Assembly: GCA_018830135.1 (NCBI GenBank)
Contig: JAHJTB010000513.1
Span: 1 to 36,301 of the forward strand
From: Pseudomonadota bacterium
Lineage (GTDB): Bacteria; Desulfobacterota; Desulfarculia; Adiutricales; JAGVGV01
DNA length: 36,301 bases
Reading direction: 5' to 3'
Part shown: in pieces, positions 1 through 8,020 of the stretch
How positions within the stretch are numbered: the first letter of the stretch is position 1
How the letters are laid out: every line of letters begins with the position of its first letter
Translations under genes and position numbers: made by a program
Notes under the pieces: model-generated
What the model was told of the DNA's origin: nothing
The model's input: only the letters and a program-made list of their open reading frames with translations
Databases searched by the model: none

Positions 1-593
1 AGGCCCTGCTGATCTTCGACGAGATTCAGACCGGTTTCGGCCGGACCGGCCGGATGTTCTGCGCCGAACATTCCGGCGTGGTCCCGGACATCATGACCGT
101 GGGCAAGTCCCTGGGCGGCTCCCTGTACCCGATCACGGCCACCATTTACCGGGAGGAGCTGGGCGACTTCCTCATGACCAATCCCTTCATCCATCTGTCC
201 ACCTTCGGCGGTTCGGACCTGGGCTGTATCGTCGGTCTGGCCGCCATCGACTATATCGTCAGGAACGACCTGCCGGGAAACGCCCGGCTCATGGGCGAAC
301 GGTTCCAGGCCGGTTTCGACCGGCTCCGGGACCGGTACCCCGAAGTGCTGTTGGAGACCCGCCGCAAGGGGCTGATGATGGGCCTCCAGTTCACCAATCC
401 CAGCCTCGGCCCTCGCATGAGCTACCAACTCGCCCAGAACGGCGTCCTGGCGATCTACTCGGGCAACGACCCCTCGGTCATGCGGCTCATGCCTTCCCTG
501 GTCATCCGGGCCGAGGAGGCGGACGAGGTCATCGAGGCCCTGGACCGGTCCATTGCCGCGGTCGTGGAACAGGGCGGCGTGGAGCAGTACTGA
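1..593 (+). CDS. Class III aminotransferase, C-terminal part (5' end outside window)
   Basis: The reading frame is open from base 3 and lacks its start, so this is a partial gene. It is a fold-type I, PLP-dependent class III aminotransferase (acetylornithine, ornithine, putrescine and GABA transaminase group). The visible part begins with the cofactor-binding FDEIQTGFGRTG stretch and then shows PDIMTVGKSLGG, whose lysine is the expected Schiff-base residue. The rest is the small C-terminal domain, ending in a normal TGA. It is clearly paralogous to the complete aminotransferase at 1178-2467, including the shared MFCAEHSG segment and the LGPRMSYQL / IGPRMAYQL segments. Substrate cannot be read from the sequence. 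The downstream SCP2 gene, second aminotransferase and APC permease suggest a polyamine or amino-acid use operon. Confidence 0.93.
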   Translation, partial: ALLIFDEIQTGFGRTGRMFCAEHSGVVPDIMTVGKSLGGSLYPITATIYREELGDFLMTNPFIHLSTFGGSDLGCIVGLAAIDYIVRNDLPGNARLMGERFQAGFDRLRDRYPEVLLETRRKGLMMGLQFTNPSLGPRMSYQLAQNGVLAIYSGNDPSVMRLMPSLVIRAEEADEVIEALDRSIAAVVEQGGVEQY

Positions 594-816
594 AACCATG
601 TCCCGCAAATGCATGGCCTGGTTTCCGCTCGTTCCCAGGCTCCGGCCCGGGAACGCCTCCTGGCCCTGAAGCGCTGCTTGAACGCCTTGTTGAAGTATCA
701 CATGGTTGTGGGCGGAAACCGCGCCATGACTGAAATGGAGGGAAGCCGGAGCTTCCAGGACCAGGTTCCCAAGCCAGGGGAACCCGTAAAATAATCCATC
801 ATTCCGGGAGGACGAC
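594..816. other. Intergenic spacer with palindromic repeat arms, no convincing gene
   Basis: This spacer separates the first aminotransferase from the SCP2 gene. It contains no credible coding frame: the 61-codon frame inside it has no family signature and is composed largely of repeat sequence. It carries the palindromic repeats described at 630-783 and, at its right end, the ribosome-binding site GGGAGG for the SCP2 gene. Confidence 0.7.
630..783. repeat. Palindromic intergenic repeat, two arms in opposite orientation
   Basis: Left arm: inverted repeat CGTTCCC (630-636) / GGGAACG (649-655). Right arm: GGAAGC (741-746) / GCTTCC (751-756), followed by GTTCCC (765-770) / GGGAAC (778-783). The right arm is nearly the same as a second copy at 23779-23826, and the left arm resembles the reverse complement of that copy. 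This is the layout of a REP/BIME-like or MITE-like element. It lies inside an operon, so it could affect mRNA stability; that is inference. Confidence 0.72.
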
Positions 817-1176
817 ATGGCCACTTCTCAGGAGATCATGGAAGCCCTGATCGACTTTCAGCAGCAGTGCAACGACAACAAACGGCTCCGGCGCATGCAG
901 CGGGACTGGACCAGGCTCCTGCACTACGTGGCCACGGACACGGGTGACGCCTTCACCATGCGCGTGGTCGCCGGTGAAACCACGGACATCAAACCCGACC
1001 GGGACGGCACGCCGGACGTGATCATCGAAACGGACAGCGAGACCATGTGCGACATGTTCTGGGGCGACATCAATCCGACCCAGAAATACATGCGGGGCGA
1101 GATCAAGGTCAAGGCCAGCCAGGAGGACGTCATGCGCATCGACGCCATCACGGCCGTGATCTGGCCCGAGGTGTGA
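817..1176 (+). CDS. SCP2 sterol-binding domain protein
   Basis: A 119-residue protein consisting of one SCP2-like domain. The SCP2 signature is seen in the C-terminal half: an acidic strand (PDVIIETDSETM), then a DINPTQKYMRGEIKVKA segment matching the family pattern in which a proline-containing turn precedes the G-x-I-K-V strand. SCP2 domains bind hydrophobic ligands such as fatty acyl chains or sterols. The bacterial partners are mostly unknown. GGGAGG lies 5-6 bases before the ATG. The stop codon is separated by one base from the ATG of the second aminotransferase, so the two are probably translationally coupled. Its place between two paralogous aminotransferases suggests that it handles a hydrophobic substrate or product of that pathway, but this is not shown. 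Confidence 0.8.
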   Translation: MATSQEIMEALIDFQQQCNDNKRLRRMQRDWTRLLHYVATDTGDAFTMRVVAGETTDIKPDRDGTPDVIIETDSETMCDMFWGDINPTQKYMRGEIKVKASQEDVMRIDAITAVIWPEV

Positions 1177-1177
1177 G

Positions 1178-2467
1178 ATGGGCATCGTCGACCGGATTCT
1201 GTCCCAGACCGACCCGGAGGCGATTCGCCGGGAGGCCGAGGAGAACTACCGGGAATACGTCAACCCCTTTGCCCTGCGCATGCTCAAGAACGCCAGCCTG
1301 GACGTGATCGAGGGCCGCCGCGAGGGGGCCAGCGTCTGGGACGTGTCCGGAGAAAAGTACATCGACTGCGTGACCGGGGCCGGCATATTCAACGTGGGCC
1401 GCCGCAACCCGGTCGTGGCCGAGGCCTTGAAAAAGGCCCTGGACGTCATGGACATGGGCGGCTGGCTGAGCGTGGTCCGGGAACGGGGCCTGCTGGCCAG
1501 AAAGCTGGCGGAAATCACCCCGGGGACCCTGAAGTATTCCCTGTTCTGCTGCGGCGGGGGCGAGGCCATCGAGGTGGCGGTCAAACTGGCCCGGGGCCAC
1601 ACCGACCGGACCGAGATCATCTGCATGGAAAACGGGTACCACGGCGTGACCGGGTTCGCTTTGCCGGCCACGGGCCGGGACGTGTACAAGACGCCCTTCG
1701 CCCCGCTGGCGCCGGGATACAAACACATCCCCTTCAACGATCTGGAGGCCGCGGCCGCGGCGATCACCCAGGACACGGCCGCCTTCCTGGTCGAACCCAT
1801 CCAGGGCGAGGGCGGCATCCGGCCGGCCGACGACGAGTATCTGCGGGGACTGCGCCGGCTGTGCGACGAACGGGAGATCGTGCTCATCTACGACGAGGTC
1901 CAGACCGCTTTCGGCCGCACGGGCAAGATGTTCTGCGCCGAACACAGCGGGGCCGCGCCGGACATCATGGTCCTGGCCAAGTCCCTGTCGGGCGGGTTCC
2001 AGCCCATCTCCTGCGCCGTGTTCACCGAGGAGATATCGGATTTCCTGGTCACCCATCCCTTCATCATCATCAACTCCTTCGGCGGCACCTCCCTGGCCTG
2101 CCTGGCCGCGCTGGCGACCATCGAATACATCGAGGAAAACGACCTGCCCGGGCGGGCCGAACGCATGGGCCGTCGGTTCATGGACGGGCTGGCCGCGCTT
2201 CGGGCCCGGTATCCGGACCTGGTCGTGGACGCCCGGGGACGGGGCCTGATGATCGGCATCGAGTTTCCCGAGGACAGCATCGGACCGCGCATGGCCTACC
2301 AGCTCAGGCAGAACGGGGTCATCACCATCTACACCTTCAACAACCCCCGGATCATCCGCATCATGCCGCCCCTGGTCATCACCGAACCGGAGGTGGACTT
2401 CGTCCTCGAAGCCCTGGACCGCTCCCTGGCCGAAATCCGGGCCCAGGAGGCCCGGCTGCGCAAGTGA
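1178..2467 (+). CDS. Class III aminotransferase (complete)
   Basis: A complete 429-residue PLP-dependent class III aminotransferase, the usual length for the acetylornithine/putrescine/4-aminobutyrate group. Seen in order: the CCGGGEAIEVAVKLAR helix region that binds PLP phosphate, ENGYHGVTG, the VEPIQGEGG motif, YDEVQTAFGRTG with the cofactor aspartate at about D239, and VLAKSLSGG with the catalytic lysine at about K268. The C-terminal small domain follows. The ATG sits directly after the SCP2 stop, with GAGGTG overlapping the SCP2 end as the ribosome-binding site. It is a tandem paralogue of the partial gene at the window edge. Two related transaminases, a lipid-binding-like protein and a permease in one operon suggest stepwise degradation of a diamine or similar compound; the substrate is not determinable here. 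Confidence 0.94.
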   Translation: MGIVDRILSQTDPEAIRREAEENYREYVNPFALRMLKNASLDVIEGRREGASVWDVSGEKYIDCVTGAGIFNVGRRNPVVAEALKKALDVMDMGGWLSVVRERGLLARKLAEITPGTLKYSLFCCGGGEAIEVAVKLARGHTDRTEIICMENGYHGVTGFALPATGRDVYKTPFAPLAPGYKHIPFNDLEAAAAAITQDTAAFLVEPIQGEGGIRPADDEYLRGLRRLCDEREIVLIYDEVQTAFGRTGKMFCAEHSGAAPDIMVLAKSLSGGFQPISCAVFTEEISDFLVTHPFIIINSFGGTSLACLAALATIEYIEENDLPGRAERMGRRFMDGLAALRARYPDLVVDARGRGLMIGIEFPEDSIGPRMAYQLRQNGVITIYTFNNPRIIRIMPPLVITEPEVDFVLEALDRSLAEIRAQEARLRK

Positions 2468-2489
2468 ACCGATTGCGAAAGGACCTGAC

Positions 2490-3884
2490 ATGACCCAGCT
2501 CAGACGGGCCCTGGGCCTGCGAACCATCGTCTCCACCGGCGCGGGCATGGCCCTGGCCACGGTGACCTACATCTCCCTGATCGAAGCGGCCAGCTACCTG
2601 ACCGGCAACTCCTGCTGGATCGCCATCCTGGTCGCCGGATTCATGGCCGTCATGGCCGGCTCCTGCTTCTGCGAACTCAACTCCATGTACCCCACGGCCG
2701 CCGGCATCAAGCTCTACATCGAAAAGGCCTTCAACGAGCGGGCGGCCATCATCATCGCCGGCGTCTACGTCCTGGGGCAGCTTTCCATCATCGGCGCGGA
2801 AATCTACATCCTCTCCCAGTGCCTGGCCCAGGGCTTCACCACCATCCCGCCCCTGGTCTGGGCCGCGGCCTTCATGGCCGTCCTGCTCTTTCTCAACTAC
2901 CGGGGCATCCGCATCGCCGGAATGACCCAGGACATCATCGCCTACACCATGTTCATCGCCCTGGTCGCGGTCTCGATCTACGGTCTGGCCCGGATCGACT
3001 TCCGGGTTCCCGATCCCCTGACCGTGGGCAGCATGGACGGCTTCATCCAGGCCGTGGCCATCGGCATCACCTGCTTCATCGCCTTCGAATGGGTCGTGAC
3101 CATTTCCGAAGAGGTCCTGGACGTCAAAATGGTCCCCCGGGGCATGATGATCTCCCTGGGCGTGCTGACCGTGGTCTACGCGCTGTTCGGCCTGGCCATG
3201 ACCTCGGTCCTGGACCGGGAGACCCTGCGCTGGGTCCTCGATCCGGGGGGGCTGCCCATCCCGCACCTGCTGTACGGCCAGAAGCTCCTGGGGACCTTCG
3301 GCCTGTATTTCATGATCATCATGGCCATCATGGCCTCGCTGACCTCGATGAACGCCGGAATCATGACCTCGTCCCGCTTCATCTACGCCATGGCCCGGGA
3401 CTGGTCCCTGCCCCGTTTTCTGGCCAGACTGCACCCGAGGTACGCCACGCCCTGGGCGGCCATGCTGGTCGTGACCGGGTACTCGACCATCGTCATCGCC
3501 TACGCCTTTCTGACCCACTACATCCTGTCCATGCTCTTCATCATCGCCGCGGCCGAATGCCTGATGTACGGGGTCATGGCCCTCTGTGTCCTGCGGCTGC
3601 GCAAGAAGGAGCCGGACGTGGAACGGACCTTCAGGATCAAGGGCGGCCCGGTCGTGCCGGTCTTCGTCATCGTGGTCTACGGCATCGTGGCCGGTTTCGT
3701 CCTCTTCGGCCCGGTCAAGCCCCAGGACGTCATCGACCAGCGCATCTGCCTGTTCTTCCTGCTGGCCCTGATCCTGCTCAACACCCTGTACGCCTACCTG
3801 GTCTGGCCCCGGCTGCGGGCCAAGTACCAGAAGATCGCCGCGGCCCGGCAGCCCCGCCGCCGGCGGCCGCCGCGGGACGGCTGA
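2490..3884 (+). CDS. APC-superfamily amino acid/polyamine permease
   Basis: A 464-residue inner-membrane transporter with about twelve hydrophobic segments spread over its whole length. The first helix has the broken, glycine-containing form typical of the amino acid-polyamine-organocation superfamily (VSTGAGMALA), and helix 6 contains FIAFEWVVTISEEV, the family's conserved region. AAAGGA precedes the ATG at good spacing. It follows the aminotransferase by 22 bases and so belongs to the same transcript. It probably imports the amine or amino acid acted on by the two transaminases. Substrate specificity (putrescine, lysine, GABA or other) is not readable. The C-terminus is rich in arginine and proline, and is cytoplasmic in appearance. 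Confidence 0.9.
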   Translation: MTQLRRALGLRTIVSTGAGMALATVTYISLIEAASYLTGNSCWIAILVAGFMAVMAGSCFCELNSMYPTAAGIKLYIEKAFNERAAIIIAGVYVLGQLSIIGAEIYILSQCLAQGFTTIPPLVWAAAFMAVLLFLNYRGIRIAGMTQDIIAYTMFIALVAVSIYGLARIDFRVPDPLTVGSMDGFIQAVAIGITCFIAFEWVVTISEEVLDVKMVPRGMMISLGVLTVVYALFGLAMTSVLDRETLRWVLDPGGLPIPHLLYGQKLLGTFGLYFMIIMAIMASLTSMNAGIMTSSRFIYAMARDWSLPRFLARLHPRYATPWAAMLVVTGYSTIVIAYAFLTHYILSMLFIIAAAECLMYGVMALCVLRLRKKEPDVERTFRIKGGPVVPVFVIVVYGIVAGFVLFGPVKPQDVIDQRICLFFLLALILLNTLYAYLVWPRLRAKYQKIAAARQPRRRRPPRDG

Positions 3885-3899
3885 CCATGAGGCAGCCCG

Positions 3900-3924
3900 C
3901 CCGGTCCCCAAAGCCCGGACCGGG
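3900..3924 (+). terminator. GC-rich hairpin after the permease operon
   Basis: Inverted repeat CCCGGTCC (3900-3907) / GGACCGGG (3917-3924), a perfect 8-bp stem with a 9-base loop, 15 bases after the permease stop. There is no strong T-run, so it may be a weak or Rho-aided terminator, or only a 3' stabilising stem. Confidence 0.45.
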
Positions 3925-3978
3925 CCGTCTTGCATCCAGGAACGATTCCATCCCGAACCCATGTCCGAAGGATGAGAC

Positions 3979-5025
3979 ATGAATCCGTCCAGACTCAAGC
4001 AATGGAAGCACCGGCTCGGCCCCGTTTCGGCCCTGGCCCTTCTGTTCCTCCTGGCCCTCCACCCGGCCCCGGTCCGGGCCGAGGCCGCCCCGTGCCTGGC
4101 CGACTGCGCCCGGATCGACGACGACGCCCGGCGTCTTGAATGCTACGACCGGGTGTCCGGGCGGACGGAACCCGCCGGCGGAGCCCCGGTCCGGCCGGAG
4201 AACGGCACGCCCTCCGACGCATGCAGCCCCCGGTCCTACCTGACCCGGCTGTGGGATCTGAACGAGGACGAAGAGCGAAACCCCTTCACCCTGATGCCCC
4301 ACCGGGGCAACTGGTTTCTGCCGGTCACCTACAACAATCTGCCCAACCGGACCCCTTTCCAGGATGTGGTCCGGTCCGACGACGTCCAGGAGACCGAGGT
4401 CAAGTTTCAACTGAGTCTCAAGGTCAAGCTCTGGCAGGACGTGCTGGGCGGGAACGGGGACCTCTGGTTCGGGTACACCCAGCGGTCGTTCTGGCAGCTG
4501 TACAACGTGGAAGACTCGGCCCCGTTCCGGGAGACCGACTACGAACCCGAGCTGCTGCTCAACTTCCGGACCAACTACCGGTTTCTGGGCCTGACCGGCC
4601 GGACCGTGACCATCGGCTTCAATCATCAGTCCAACGGCCGGTCCGAACCCTTCTCCCGGAGCTGGAACCGGCTCGTGGCCAACCTGGGCTTTGAAAAAGG
4701 CGACTTCGTGCTGGAGGTCAAGACCTGGTACCGGCTTCCGGAAAACGAGGCGGAAGACGACAACCCGGACCTCGACGACTTCATGGGGCCGGGTGAAATC
4801 TGGGGGCACTACCTCTGGCGAGGCCACCGTTTCGGGGTGATGCTGCGCAACAACCTGCGCTCCCGCGACAACCGGGGCGCCCTGATGCTCGAATGGAGCT
4901 TCCCGCTTCTCGATCACGTCAGCGGTCATCTCCAGTATTTCACGGGTTACGGCGAAAGCCTGCTGGACTACAACCACGCGGTCAACCGCATCGGTTTCGG
5001 ATTCATTCTCAAGGAATGGGAATGA
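3979..5025 (+). CDS. pldA: Outer membrane phospholipase A (OmpLA)
   Basis: A 348-residue outer-membrane phospholipase A1. Residues about 10-34 form a signal peptide ending near VRAEA. The mature N-terminus carries a short cysteine motif (C39, C43, C55 in the pattern C-x3-C...RLECYD) that is also found in several other OmpLA-like proteins. The beta-barrel domain follows. The active site is unambiguous: H216 and S218 in NHQSNGRS, and N230 twelve residues later in SRSWN. This is the same spacing as the H142-S144-N156 triad of the E. coli enzyme. The enzyme hydrolyses phospholipids in the outer leaflet when the outer membrane is perturbed. AAGGATGAG precedes the ATG. The gene stands alone and converges on glnK, with a perfect palindrome between them. 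Confidence 0.95.
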   Translation: MNPSRLKQWKHRLGPVSALALLFLLALHPAPVRAEAAPCLADCARIDDDARRLECYDRVSGRTEPAGGAPVRPENGTPSDACSPRSYLTRLWDLNEDEERNPFTLMPHRGNWFLPVTYNNLPNRTPFQDVVRSDDVQETEVKFQLSLKVKLWQDVLGGNGDLWFGYTQRSFWQLYNVEDSAPFRETDYEPELLLNFRTNYRFLGLTGRTVTIGFNHQSNGRSEPFSRSWNRLVANLGFEKGDFVLEVKTWYRLPENEAEDDNPDLDDFMGPGEIWGHYLWRGHRFGVMLRNNLRSRDNRGALMLEWSFPLLDHVSGHLQYFTGYGESLLDYNHAVNRIGFGFILKEWE

Positions 5026-5026
5026 G

Positions 5027-5052
5027 CCGGGCCGGCCCATGGGCCGGCCCGG
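5027..5052. terminator. Perfect GC palindrome between convergent pldA and glnK
   Basis: A perfect 26-base palindrome built of CCGGGCCGGCCCA and its complement. It starts directly after the pldA stop and lies 22 bases beyond the end of glnK, so it can serve both converging transcripts. A short TTT follows on the plus side. Very strong stem, little U-tract. Confidence 0.65.
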
Positions 5053-5074
5053 TTTCGCGAGGGCCGGGGCGGGA

Positions 5075-5461
<387 letters not shown>

Positions 5462-6682
5462 TTAGTCGGTGTAAGCGGTTTCCTCGTGCAGGCTCAGGTC
5501 CAGGCCGGCCAGTTCGCCGGTCTCGTCCACGCGCAGCCCGACCAGCTTGTCGACGACCTTGAGGATGATCCAGGTCACGGGCAGGGTGTAGGCGATGGTC
5601 GCCGCCACGGCTATGGCCTGAATGCCCAACTGGGAGGCATGGCCGAAAAACAGACCGTCGGCCCCGGCCGGGTTGATGGCCCTGGAGGCGAACAGGCCGG
5701 CGGACAACAGGCCGATGCAGCCCCCCACGCCGTGAATGCCCACCACGTCCAGGCTGTCATCATACCCGAAACGGTTCTTGGCCATGATGCCGTAATAGCA
5801 GCCCACGCCGGCCAGCAGACCGATCATGGCCGCGCAGAACGGTCCGACGAATCCGGCCGCGGGCGTGACCGTGGCCAGTCCGGCGATGACCCCGGAGGCC
5901 GCGCCCAGGGTCGTGGCCTTGCCCGTGGCTTTGTACTCCATGAACATCCAGGCCAGGCCGCCCGTGCAGGCCGCCATGTGCGTGGCCACAAAGGTGCTGA
6001 CCGCCAGCGAGCCGGCGGACAGGGCGCTGCCCGCGTTGAAACCGAACCAGCCGAACCAGAGCAGGCCGGCCCCCAGCAGGGTCATGGGCAGATTGTGGGG
6101 CCTGAGTTCCTGGGTGCCGTACCCCCGGCGCCGGCCCAGCATTACGGCCGCGACCAGGGCCGCCGCCCCGGAACTGACGTGGACCGCCACCCCGCCGGCG
6201 AAATCCAGGGCGCCCAGCCCGGCCAGCCAGCCGCCGTTCCCCCAGATCCAATGGCAGAGCGGACTGTAAACGAAAACCGCCCAGAACAGGCTGAACAACA
6301 GAAAGGCCCCGAAACGCATCCGCTCGGCAAAGGCCCCGGTGATCAGGGCCGGGGTGATGACCGCGAACATGCACTGGTAGACCATGAAGGCCTGGTGCGG
6401 AATCGTGGTCGCGTAAACCGCGTGGGGTTCCAGGCCCACGCCGCGAAGGCCCACCCAGTCCAGTCCGCCGATCAGGCCCCAATGGTCCGGACCGAATGAC
6501 AGGGAATAGCCGATGACCATCCATTCGACCGTGATGACCAGAATGATGGCCAGACTCTGCATGATGGTGGCCAAAGCGTTTTTCGAACGGACCATGCCGG
6601 CGTAAAACAGGGCCAACGCCGGAGTCATCATCAGGACCAGGGCCGCCGAAACCAGTACAAATGCCGTATCCGCCGCGTTCAT
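5462..6682 (-). CDS. amtB: Ammonium transporter AmtB
   Basis: A 406-residue ammonium channel of the Amt/Rh family with about eleven membrane helices. The conserved pair of pore histidines is present at H168 (GGVAVHVSSG) and H317 (VVGIHGVGG), matching the twin-histidine site of E. coli AmtB. The FYAGMVRSKN and FGWFGFNAGSA signatures are also clear. GGAGGAAG precedes the ATG. It lies upstream of glnK in a two-gene operon, and a sigma-54 promoter lies about 40 bases before the start, so expression under nitrogen limitation through an NtrC-type activator is likely. The P-II partner would gate the channel at the inner membrane. The protein has no obvious cleavable signal peptide. Confidence 0.96.
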   Translation of the reverse strand: MNAADTAFVLVSAALVLMMTPALALFYAGMVRSKNALATIMQSLAIILVITVEWMVIGYSLSFGPDHWGLIGGLDWVGLRGVGLEPHAVYATTIPHQAFMVYQCMFAVITPALITGAFAERMRFGAFLLFSLFWAVFVYSPLCHWIWGNGGWLAGLGALDFAGGVAVHVSSGAAALVAAVMLGRRRGYGTQELRPHNLPMTLLGAGLLWFGWFGFNAGSALSAGSLAVSTFVATHMAACTGGLAWMFMEYKATGKATTLGAASGVIAGLATVTPAAGFVGPFCAAMIGLLAGVGCYYGIMAKNRFGYDDSLDVVGIHGVGGCIGLLSAGLFASRAINPAGADGLFFGHASQLGIQAIAVAATIAYTLPVTWIILKVVDKLVGLRVDETGELAGLDLSLHEETAYTD

Positions 6683-6721
6683 AAGCTTCCTCCATGGTTC
6701 GACTGAATCGAGGTTGGTCCT

Positions 6722-6737
6722 TGCAATAGTCGAGCCG
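6722..6737 (-). promoter_or_regulatory. Sigma-54 promoter of amtB-glnK
   Basis: On the minus strand the sequence reads CGGCTCGACTATTGCA. Against the sigma-54 consensus TGGCACG-N4-TTGCA, the invariant GG (-24) and GC (-12) have exactly the right spacing, with two mismatches elsewhere. It lies 40-55 bases before the amtB ATG, which leaves a short leader. Confidence 0.78.
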
Positions 6738-6819
6738 TGAAATTAGCAATTTAAATTGTCATATTAATTCATGATGTTATAAAACTTAGTCCCTTTGAAA
6801 TCATCCGATTTTCCTACAT

Positions 6820-6858
6820 ATTTGTCGCTAAATTACGCGGGTCCCGACAAATGTGTCG
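6820..6858. promoter_or_regulatory. Nested inverted repeats, candidate activator/repressor site upstream of amtB
   Basis: ATTTGTCG (6820-6827) is the exact reverse complement of CGACAAAT (6845-6852); extended, the arms match at 11 of 12 positions. A second, tighter palindrome, CGACA-N4-TGTCG (6845-6858), overlaps the right arm. The site lies about 110 bases upstream of the sigma-54 promoter, a normal distance for an enhancer-binding protein, but it does not look like the usual NtrC site GCACC-N5-GGTGC. The bound protein is unknown. Confidence 0.45.
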
Positions 6859-7322
6859 TCAGGCCCCATCCGCCGAAAGCGGGCCGAAGGAAACATTATA
6901 ATACATATGGCTGATATAATTGACTTTTACAATGCATTGCCGGATGGGGCTCCCGGAAGGCCTTTCCGGTCCGCGGAGCGGTTTTGGGGACCCGGCCCGG
7001 GAGCCTGAAAACCCCTTGAAGCCATTTAAATGTTTTTTATATTTATATCAGACTGTTAAAGGAAGGCCTTTAGCGGGTCTTGTAAAGACCCCATCTGGAA
7101 AAGCGGCGATTTTGGACAATAATGTCCGGAATTCAGCCTGTTCGGCAAATCATTTCCGACCGGCAAGGCCGCTGGTTTGTATTACCAATCCATGGTCTCG
7201 GGCCACTTGAGGGCCTTTGGCGGGCGCCGGCCCGAACCGGGTCGCCCGGTCGGGGACTTGGCTATAATAATTTGATTATATTGTTTAAATAAAATATTTC
7301 CCGGATCAGCTTCAAAATCCTC
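6859..7322. other. AT-rich intergenic region with several hairpins, no gene seen
   Basis: This stretch lies between divergent amtB and the TetR gene. No reading frame in it looks coding. It holds GCCCCATCCG (6863-6872), perfectly complementary to CGGATGGGGC (6941-6950), a GGGTCTT-GTA-AAGACCC hairpin (7075-7091), and TATAAT-N6-ATTATA (7263-7280). The GC-rich blocks are embedded in AT-rich DNA. They could belong to a structured RNA or to long leaders, but I recognise no known RNA family. Confidence 0.5.
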
Positions 7323-7351
7323 TTGACAGACCGGCGGATTTCGATTATTTT
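7323..7351 (+). promoter_or_regulatory. Sigma-70 promoter of the TetR-SulP operon
   Basis: A perfect -35 hexamer TTGACA (7323-7328) is followed after 17 bases by TATTTT (7346-7351). Transcription would begin near 7358, just before the palindromic operator and 48 bases before the TetR start. Confidence 0.7.
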
Positions 7352-7365
7352 TCGCTCAAAAAACC

Positions 7366-7381
7366 GACTGAGCACTCAGTC
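7366..7381. promoter_or_regulatory. TetR-type operator palindrome
   Basis: GACTGAG-CA-CTCAGTC is a perfect 7-bp inverted repeat with a 2-base centre. It lies directly downstream of the promoter and 25 bases before the TetR start, so binding by the encoded repressor would block its own operon. Palindromes with ACTGA...TCAGT halves are common among TetR-family operators. Confidence 0.75.
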
Positions 7382-7405
7382 TAAATATCCAAGGGCAGAC
7401 TCGAA

Positions 7406-8020
7406 TTGTCCAAAAAGCAAGCCATCCTCGATGCCGCCATCCGGCTCTTCGCCGAAAAGGGCTTCAAAGACACGCCCATGGTCGAACTGTCCAAAATGAC
7501 CGGCGCGGCCGAAGGGACCATCTTCTACCACTTCAAAAACAAGGAAGACCTGTTTCTGGCCACCCTGGAAAACACCCGGGACGACATCATCGGCCAGTTC
7601 GAACAATACGCCGCCGGCCAGACCTTTGCCGACGGCCTGACCATGCTCGAGGGCTTCATCTCCTTCTATCTCTTTCTGGCCGGAACCATGGAAGACCGCT
7701 TCCTGCTTCTCCACCGCCACGACGCCTATGAAATCGCGGAAGGCAACGCGAGTTGCCGGGCCTATCTCGAGGCCATTTACAACTGTCTGCTCGACCATTT
7801 CGAGCAGGCCATCGTCCGGGGCATGCATGACGGGTCCATTGACGAGGTGTCCTCGCGCAAGACGTCCTTGATCCTGCTGTCCATGATCGACGGACTGGCC
7901 CGTTTCCGGACTTTTCGGCTTTACGATGCCGGCACGCTGCTTGACGATCTCCTGGTCATGTGCCGCAAAATGCTGCGGCCCGCGCATAAAAAAACCGAAG
8001 GTAGGAACCATGTTGCTTAG
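7406..8020 (+). CDS. TetR/AcrR-family transcriptional regulator
   Basis: A 204-residue regulator. The N-terminal helix-turn-helix domain (residues about 4-50) has the TetR pattern: KKQAILDAAIRLFAEKGF, then VELSKMTGAAEGTIFYHFKNKEDLF. The C-terminal ligand-binding half is helical and unassigned. The start is TTG: a stop codon lies eight codons upstream in frame, and there is no in-frame ATG before it. AAGGG precedes it at about ten bases. The TTG start implies low protein levels, which suits a self-limiting repressor. Its 3' end overlaps the SulP gene by 11 bases. The effector is unknown; anions or membrane stress are possible. Confidence 0.9.
   Translation: MSKKQAILDAAIRLFAEKGFKDTPMVELSKMTGAAEGTIFYHFKNKEDLFLATLENTRDDIIGQFEQYAAGQTFADGLTMLEGFISFYLFLAGTMEDRFLLLHRHDAYEIAEGNASCRAYLEAIYNCLLDHFEQAIVRGMHDGSIDEVSSRKTSLILLSMIDGLARFRTFRLYDAGTLLDDLLVMCRKMLRPAHKKTEGRNHVA

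Noticed and set aside
609-794. A 61-codon plus-strand frame between the aminotransferase and the SCP2 gene
   Set aside because: No family signature, much of it consists of palindromic repeat arms, and it has no good ribosome-binding site.
6920-7210. A 96-codon plus-strand frame upstream of the TetR gene
   Set aside because: Irregular composition, no domain, spans hairpins; no ribosome-binding site.
7926-8009. Longer start for the SulP transporter
   Set aside because: It would read 28 codons through the TetR C-terminus in another frame; the ATG at 8010 has AAGGTAGG and gives a normal SulP N-terminus.
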